Shown: piece after piece, positions 57,338 to 64,000 of the stretch
Numbering within the stretch: position 1 is the stretch's first letter
Layout: the number at the start of each line of letters is the position of its first letter
DNA from: Hordeum vulgare subsp. vulgare
Taxonomy: Eukaryota; Streptophyta; Magnoliopsida; Poales; Poaceae
Length of the DNA: 64,000 nucleotides
NCBI RefSeq assembly: GCF_904849725.1
Contig: NC_058519.1
Coordinates: 534,944,316 to 535,008,315, forward strand
Direction of reading: 5' to 3'
Notes under the pieces: generated by a model
The model's input: the letters and a program-made list of their open reading frames with translations, nothing else
Database searches by the model: none
What the model was told of the DNA's origin: nothing
Program-made: the position numbers and the translations under genes

Positions 57338-60300
57338 TGTAGCGACCCGACTCAAAACGAGTCAAGCCTCTGTGTATCTGTGCCATCCCTGGATCAGTAT
57401 GCTGGCACACACAATACATCAATGTATATATCAAAGTGCAATCACATGTAAATAGCGTAAAACTGATATATACCTTAAATATCTCAGCGAAAGCAGTCAA
57501 GGGAGTGGAGTCCCAATAAACACCAACGGCAAGTTGAGTGTAGACCGTAACCCTGAATCGTACTCTTACTCGTCGAAGAAAAATATCTGCAACATAAGAC
57601 GTTGCAGCCGTGTAGGTCAGCATATTGAATATGCCGGCAAGTCACATAAGAGAGGGGTGAAAAGTAATCATCTATACTATATGCATATATGGCAGGTGGT
57701 GTTGTAAGTTTTAGCGTAAAGCAAATTTTCTCCTACAACAAGAGAAGGCTAAAAGCAAAATGTTACTACTTTGTTGGTTGTTAACGAGATGGTTCCACCA
57801 ACCAATTCTCGTACCCATGTAGTCGATAATACCCACATCAATATTATTATTTGTGTTGAGAATTTCAGATAACTTCAGTTCCTTTGGCTCAAGTTGTCCA
57901 TGACCGTGGACACGGCTAATCGATTAGGTTTGAGTACTCTGCAGAGTTTTGCACACGTTCCCCACAAGATTTGATCGCCTCCGGGTTTGCCCTCGCACTT
58001 CAGGGTGTTTGAAGACCGGATGATCAAAACATGGTCTTTCAACGGGTCCCTCTGAATCCCTGTCGGTGCCCATCCATTCCTACCGTTCGTCTACATCTGC
58101 TAGCACCGCCTGTCCAGAGTCGCCGTGTTGTCCAACCAAGCCAGAGCCCATAATGACTTGTGGCTGTGCAGGTAAGCCTTGGGTCTTGAAAATATCCGTC
58201 CGTCTCTTTGAGCCTGGGTGAAGCTTTCCGCAGGATGTCATGGCCGTCCCCGGCATCCCGGGCATCCACTGGGTTCCCCAGGGAGCCGATCAACCGTCCT
58301 TCACCCAGAGTTGCATTGCGTCCGAGGTCTTGAAAATCTTGTCTTAACCGGTCTTGATTATTTAATCAACCTCACATCACTCGTGTTATGCACTCAATCG
58401 AAATCCCGTCTAGTCAAGCATAGCAATATGAAATTTGTCGTCCCGGGGCCAAGTATCGGGGTTGTTGTGTGCCTACCACATGATACTACAATCTATACTA
58501 AAATTTCCAAGTACCTAAGGAGCATGCAATTGGGCATAGGATGGTAGAACTACGATGCATAAAACATAGGTGATAGTATGATCAAAGTGACTTGCCTGGT
58601 GATGTTGACGAAGAAGAATTTCTCGAGAAATAACTTGATAGACTACTCGTCACTCTCCGATGAAATCTATATAACAAACATAATATTCACATAAGCACTC
58701 ACACTAGCAATCATTCTAGCAATCAATTAACAAACAGCAATAAAAGTTGATGCAATCAAAAATCAATAAGAGAGAGCGGATAAAATCCAAAGGAAACTTC
58801 AAAGAAGCTAGGAAGCCTTCTACTACATCAAACACTACATAGTTTTTGTTCTAACTGAAAATAAAACTCTAAAATAGAAAAAATAACAGAAAACAAAATA
58901 TAAAATAACTAAGATAACAGAAGTAAAATTTACAAAACAATATTATTTTATAAGTACTTTCAAAATAGGAAATCAAACTAGCAATGCAATCAATTCGCAA
59001 GTTAGTATAGAACTAGAACTGATTCCATGCAAACAAATAAGAATAAATAAAATAAAATTTTGTTGTTGTTGAAAAGTTACTGGTAAATATCAAAAAACAA
59101 AATATAACTTGTCACAGTTACAAAAAAACAAATTAAGAACAAATAATACAAAAGAAATAGCAAGAAAATAAAAACGGCTAAAACAGAATCTGTTTTGCTT
59201 AAAACCCTAAGTAAAAGTATTTAAAAAAATTGAAACTTAAACTAATGAAAGATATGATCAATAGGAAGCAGCAGCAAAAGGAATCAAATTAAAATCTATT
59301 TTTAAACTCCCGAAATAAGCAAAACAAGCTTTAATTCAAATCTGATCTAACTCAATTTTGATAAATCCAAACATAGACAAATTATATATCTACAGAAACT
59401 GCATAAACTTTTTGATCCAACTCAAAAAGAATCATCTAATTTGGAGTTACACACTAATAGATATGAATTTTCTAAGATTGCAATTTTCTGAAAAAACTGC
59501 AATACGGGATTTCGTGGATCTCACCGGAGTTAGTCGCCGGAGTTGGAGAAGACGGCCGGAAGGTTGCTCCGGTGGCCGGCCGAGGCGGTGGAGGGGTCCA
59601 GGTGACGGAGGAGGGCTCGGGCAGAAGGTTGGTGGCGTCGGCGGGGCGTGGGGCGACGGGAGGGAGGAGCAGGAGCTCCGACGAGTTCCTGTTGGAGGCG
59701 AACTCCGGCGAGGTGGGGGCTGCGTTCCGACGAGGGGAGGGGCTGGGCTATGGGGAAAATGGGGAGAGGAGGTTGAGGGGAGTATTTATAGGGGCTCGGG
59801 GTGCTCGGAGAAGGAAGGAGCAAGGAGATCGGGAAGGTGGAGATTCCTCTCACCATGGCTATGGAAGTTTCCTGTGCACGTGAGGAGATAGAGGAATAAG
59901 AAGATCCTGTTGGGCCAGTTTTTGGAAAGGTCTTAATGGGACACCGTTTATTTCCATTTAAATACGATTTCTTTCCTTTTTCAAAACTAGGAAACTAAAA
60001 CGATAAAAGGGAATTCAAATCAATTCGGAATATAGAGTTTCTATATACTAAAATTATCAGAAAAATAAAATCTAAACGATGGGCATTTTTCCACGGCCAA
60101 AATAAAAACTTAAAAAAATGTTTTTCCAAAAAATCCCTAAAAGCATTATTTCTTTTTGCAATTATTTTCTCAAATTAAATTTTGGTTTTTTTCTTGGCTC
60201 AAAATATTTCAATGAATGGCCCTGGTTTTTGGAGGGTCATTTTCCTCCGCTCTTTCTTGCATGCAAGAATTTAGTCGGGGCATTTTCTCGGGAAAGAAAA

Positions 60301-60601
60301 ATATAGAAGCAAGGGCAAATATTTTGAAAGGATTCAAATGCAAACTCCGTTCAAATTCTTTATAGTTGAAGAAGTCATGTCATCTTCTGTCTTTTCTTTT
60401 AAAAGATTGAATTTGAATTCATCGGAGATGGGGAAAGTCATTTTATTCCCTCTCATGATGGCGAAAATCATTTTATTCCCTCTCATTCAAAAGTTTTTGA
60501 AAAGTTTCAAATTCCACTCAAGTTTCAATCACTCAAACAAACAAACAATCAATCTAATTATTATATTAACATTCCAAAATTTATAATTTTGGGATGTTAC
60601 A
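57338..60601 (+). repeat. Unit D: solo LTR-like element of 3.26 kb
   Basis: It starts TGTAGCGACCCGAC and ends TTTTGGGATGTTACA, so the ends are TGTA/TACA. Perfect 5-bp duplications flank it. No coding domain is seen. It has an AT-rich middle (58680-59400) and a GC-rich patch (59520-59830) followed by AGTATTTATAGG, a possible TATA at about 59783. Size, TG/CA ends and duplication length fit a long gypsy solo LTR (Tekay/Del-like ends), but the family is not identified. Strand is set from the position of the TATA-like site. Confidence 0.7.
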
Positions 60602-60606
60602 GGAGG

Positions 60607-63232
60607 CAACCCAATGAATTTATCTTTTTCTTTCTATTTTGTTGCGTCCACACCATCATAATTCTGTTGTGATTGTGTTTTTTGTGTTTCTATTTGTGTT
60701 TGAGCCAAGCAAAACCTTTACGACTAGTCTTTGTGAGAGTTGTTTGATCCTGCTGGAAGAAGACAGAAACTTTTCGCTCACGAGATGATTTTTCATTTTT
60801 ATTCAGAAATATCTTTTGAGTTCATTCTTTTTGCTGCTGGTTGATATGCCTTTTTCCCAGGCAGTCATAATGTTTTAGATATTTTGAGGTACCAGAAGTA
60901 TACGAAGTATACAGATTGCTACAGACTGGTCTGTTTTTGACAGGTTCTGTTTTTGTTCAGTTTGTTGCTTGTTTTGATGAAACTATGGTTAGTATCGGGG
61001 GGTACTAGCCATGCAAAAGTGAGAATACAGTAGCTCAACACCAATATAGATGGAATTCAAGTTTGCTACACTACCAAAATAAGTGGTAGTTTCTTTTCTT
61101 GTGCTCATGTTGTCACGAGTTTCTGTTTAAGTTTTGTGTTGTGAAGTTTTCAAGTTTTGGGTGATGTTCTCATGGACGATGAGATAAGGAGTGGAAAGAG
61201 CTCAAGATTGGGGATGCCCAAGGCATCCCAAGCCAAATTCAAGGACACCAAAAAGCCTAAGCTTGGGATTCCCCGGGAAGGCATCCCCTCTTTCGTCTTC
61301 AATCCATCGGTAACATTACTTTGAGCTATATTTTTATTCACCACATGATATGTGTTTTGCTTGGAGCGTCTTGTATTATATGAGTCTTTTATTTTGTTTG
61401 TCACAATCATACTTGCTGCACACCTTTTTGAGAGAGATAGACATGCACTCATCGTGATTTTGCTAGAATGCTCATAGTGCTTCACTTATATCTTTTGAGC
61501 TAGATACTTTTGCTCTATGTGCTTCACTTATATCTTTTAGAACACGGTGGTGCGTGACTTGGTAGATGGCTTATGCTATGAAAGTAGTCCCAAAGGTGAT
61601 AGTTACCCAAAGAGAATACAAAAACCTCCATCTTCATGTGCATTGAGTAGAAAGGGAAGTCTTGATTCCTCTCAATTAGTTTTGAGATGTGGATTCGGTA
61701 ATATTAAGAGCTATGTTAGTAGGGTGTTGTGAATCTAGAAGTACTTGTGTTGAAGTTAGTGATTCCCGTAGCATGAACGTATGGTGAACCGCTATGTTAG
61801 GAAGTCGGAGCATAATTGATCTATTGATTGCCATCCTTTGTGTTGAGGTCGGGATCGCGCGTTGGTTAACACCTACCAACCCTTCCCCTAGGAGTATGCG
61901 TTTAGCACTTTGTTTCGATTACTAATAAAAACTTTCGCAACAAGTATGTGAGTTCTTCATGACTAATGTGAGTCCATGGTATAGATGCACTTTCACCTTC
62001 CACCATTGCTAGCCTCTCTAGTGCCGCGCAATTCTCGCCGGTACACAAACCCACCATATGCCTTCCTCAAAACAGCCACCATACCTACCTACTATGGCAT
62101 TTTCATAGCCATTCCGAGATATATTGCCATGCAACTCCCACCGTTCCGTCTCATGACTTGTGCCGTCACTCTCATATTGCCATTGCATGATCGTAAGATA
62201 GCTAGCGATATGTTTCAACGTCATACACCAAGCTAGATCGTTGCACATCCCGGCACACCGCCGGAGGCATTTCCTATAGAGTCATCATCGTTCTAAGCTT
62301 TGAGCTCTGAGTAAATAAAAGTGTGATGATCATCATTATTAGAGCATTGTCCCATGTGAGGAAATATTAAAAAAAGGCCAAAGAGCCCACACAAAAAAAG
62401 AAATAAAAAGAAAAAAAGAGGCCTAAGAGCCCAAATAAAAAAATAAAAAGAGAGATAAAAAGAGAGAAGGGACAATGCTACTATCTTTTCCACACTTGTG
62501 CTTCATAATAGCACCATGTTCTTCATGATTGAGAGCTTCTTGCTTTGTCACTACCATAAGCTAGTGGGAATCTTCATTATATAACTTGGCTTGTATATTC
62601 CAATGATGGGCTTCCTCAAAATTGCCCTAGGTCTTCATGAGCAAGCAAGTTGGATGCACACCCACTAGTTCTCCTTTTGAGCTTTCACATACTTATAGCT
62701 CTAGTGCATCTCTTGTATGGCAATCCCTACTCATTCACATTGATATCTATTAATGGGCATCTCCATAGCCCTTTGATACGCCGAGTCAATGTGACCATCT
62801 CCTCCTTTTTGTCTCACAACCACCACCACACTCTATTCCACCTATAGTGCTAAATCCATGGCTCATGCTCATGTATTGCGTGATAGTTATAAAAAGTTTG
62901 AGAAAGTAAGAGTGCGAAAACAATTACTTGGCCAATAGCGGGGTTGTCAATGATTTACATTAGTTGTGTGAGGATGATGGAGCATAGCCAGACAATATGA
63001 TTTTGTAGGGATAACTTTCCTTGGCCTTGTTATTTTGAAACTTCGTGATTACTTTGCTAGTTTGCTTGAAGTATTATTGTTTTCATGTCAATAGCAAACT
63101 ATTGTTTCGAATCTTACGGATCTTATCATTCATGTCACGTGAAAGAAGTTGCAAAGGACAACTATGCTAGGTAGCATTCCACATCAAAAATTCATTCTTT
63201 ATCACTTCCCTATTCGAGGACGAGCAGGAGTT
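60607..63232 (+). other. Internal region of element C, right part
   Basis: 2.6 kb without recognisable coding content. GGGGATGCCC and AAGCTTGGGATTCC at 61204-61275 are variants of the polypurine word. At 62368-62470 two A-rich units around AAAGAGCCCA and CTAAGAGCCCA are repeated. Sequence near 62010-62340 is of a kind I associate with the 3' regions of several Triticeae Athila-type elements. Confidence 0.6.
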
Positions 63233-63247
63233 AAGCTTGGGGATGCT
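63233..63247 (+). other. Polypurine tract of element C
   Basis: AAGCTTGGGGATGCT directly before the 3' LTR at 63248. Confidence 0.65.
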
Positions 63248-63356
63248 TGATACGTCTCCAACGTATCTATAATTCTTGATGGTTTCATGTTATGATCTTG
63301 TCAAACTTTGGATGTTTTGCATGCCTTTTATATATTTTTGAGACTAACTTATTAAC
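63248..63356 (+). repeat. 3' LTR of element C, start only
   Basis: TGATACGTCTCCAACG onward; matches 43091-43198 with few changes. It is cut at 63356 (TTATTAAC) by a second unit D. Confidence 0.88.
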
Positions 63357-64000
63357 TGTAGCAACCCGACTTAAAAAGAGTCAAGCCTCTGTGTATCTGT
63401 GCCATCCCTGGAACAGTATGCTGGCACACACAGTACATCAATGTATATATCAAAGTGCAATCACATGGAAATAGCGTAAAACTGATATATACCGTAAATA
63501 TCTCAGCGGAAGAAGTCAAGGGAGTGGAGTCCCAATAAACACCAACGGCAAGTTGAGTGTAGACCGTAACCCTGAATCGTACTCTTACTCTTCGAAGAAA
63601 AATATCTGCAACATAAGACATTGCAGCCGTGTAGGTCAGCATATTGAATATGTCGGCAAGTCACATATGAGAGGGGGTAAAATATCATCTATACTATATG
63701 CATATATGGCAGGTGGTGTTGTAAGTTTTAGCGTAAAGCAAATTTTCTCCTACAACAAGAGGGGCTAAAAGCAAAATATTACTACGATATTGGTTGTTAA
63801 TGAGATGGTTCCGCCAACCAGTTCTCATACCCAGGTTACCAATATTACCCACATCAAATATATATATATGGTGTTGAGAATTCCAGATAACTTCAGTTCC
63901 TTTGGCTCATGTTGTCCATGACCGTGGACATGGCTAATCGATTAGGTTTGAGTACTCTGCAGAGTTTTGCACACGTTCCCCACAAGATTTGGTCGCCTCC
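63357..64000 (+). repeat. Second copy of unit D, cut by the window edge
   Basis: It starts TGTAGCAACCCGAC and is closely similar to 57338-57980 over its whole visible length. The right end lies outside the window. Confidence 0.85.

Larger units (their letters stand above)
43091..64000 (+). mobile_element. Non-autonomous Athila-type element C (LARD-like), nested
   Basis: 5' LTR parts 43091-43549 and 55129-56191 are split by a copia element. Then come a repeated tRNA-Asp primer site, a non-coding internal region split by unit D (57338-60601), a polypurine tract at 63233-63247, and a 3' LTR starting at 63248 that is cut at 63356. No gag or pol domain is found in the internal region on either strand. 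It must have used proteins from other elements. Confidence 0.78.

Noticed and set aside
59358..59891. 177-codon Gly/Arg-rich ORF in unit D
   Set aside because: It follows GC-rich composition and covers the likely promoter of the LTR; no domain is recognisable.
57338..64000. The copies at 57338-60601 and 63357 onward as 5' and 3' LTRs of one element
   Set aside because: The first copy has its own perfect GGAGG duplications, and the sequence between the copies is the internal region, polypurine tract and 3' LTR start of element C, so they are separate insertions.
1..64000. Search for host genes, tRNA, rRNA, CRISPR or a bacterial or viral system
   Set aside because: All sizeable stretches are explained by retrotransposon parts; no cloverleaf, rRNA-like block or spaced repeat array of CRISPR type was seen. 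The 37-bp repeats at 48211 have no variable spacers.

Overview
The window looks like a piece of a large plant genome of the wheat/barley tribe (Triticeae). Everything I can recognise is nested LTR retrotransposon; I see no host gene, tRNA, rRNA or CRISPR array. The copia LTRs (TGTTGGAAATATGCCC type) match what I know of the Angela and BARE/WIS families. The TGATACGTCTCC type LTRs with a tRNA-Asp primer site match Triticeae Athila-clade elements. Family names come from memory and are given as 'like'.

Layout by nesting level. (0) A chromodomain-bearing Ty3/gypsy element (Tekay/Del type, + strand) fills 1-12433 and runs off the left edge. (1) It is split at 2893-9704 by an Angela-like element on the minus strand, and its 3' LTR is split from 12434 on by a Tat-clade gypsy element on the minus strand. 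(2) The Tat element carries an Angela-like solo LTR (13004-14840) in its 3' LTR. It also carries an Athila-family solo LTR (21333-31321) in its integrase and an Athila-clade element (32638 onward) in its RNase H region. (3) That solo LTR holds a complete but decayed Angela-like element (21416-30021). The Athila element holds a truncated opposite-strand Athila relative (about 34434-38249), and its 3' LTR holds a non-autonomous Athila-type element (43091 to beyond the window). (4) The non-autonomous element is split by a BARE/WIS-like element (43550-55128, minus strand), by a solo LTR-like unit with perfect GGAGG duplications (57338-60601), and by a second copy of that unit at 63357. (5) The BARE/WIS-like reverse transcriptase is split by a copia solo LTR (45995-48777). 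Most junctions show 5-bp target-site duplications.

Nearly all gag and pol genes are broken by frameshifts, stop codons or insertions, so none of the elements is likely to be autonomous now. The main exceptions are an uninterrupted 357-codon Athila-type ORF (39264-40337) and long open stretches in the BARE/WIS-like element. The most interesting gene is a five-exon gene on the opposite strand to the pol of the Tat element (15895-19785). All four of its introns have GT/AG ends and keep the reading phase, which strongly suggests an ancestral spliced protein with an N-terminal gypsy-associated domain, an acidic/basic middle and a coiled coil.

Unusual structural points: a repeated tRNA-Asp primer-site motif in the non-autonomous element; an Angela-like element whose primer site and gag are deleted exactly from the LTR edge; a head-to-head Athila junction with filler that copies nearby LTR sequence; and a copia LTR with 13 copies of a 13-bp near-palindrome, a 204-bp tandem duplication and a 37-bp minisatellite. 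All calls come from reading the sequence and ORF translations; no database search was run.
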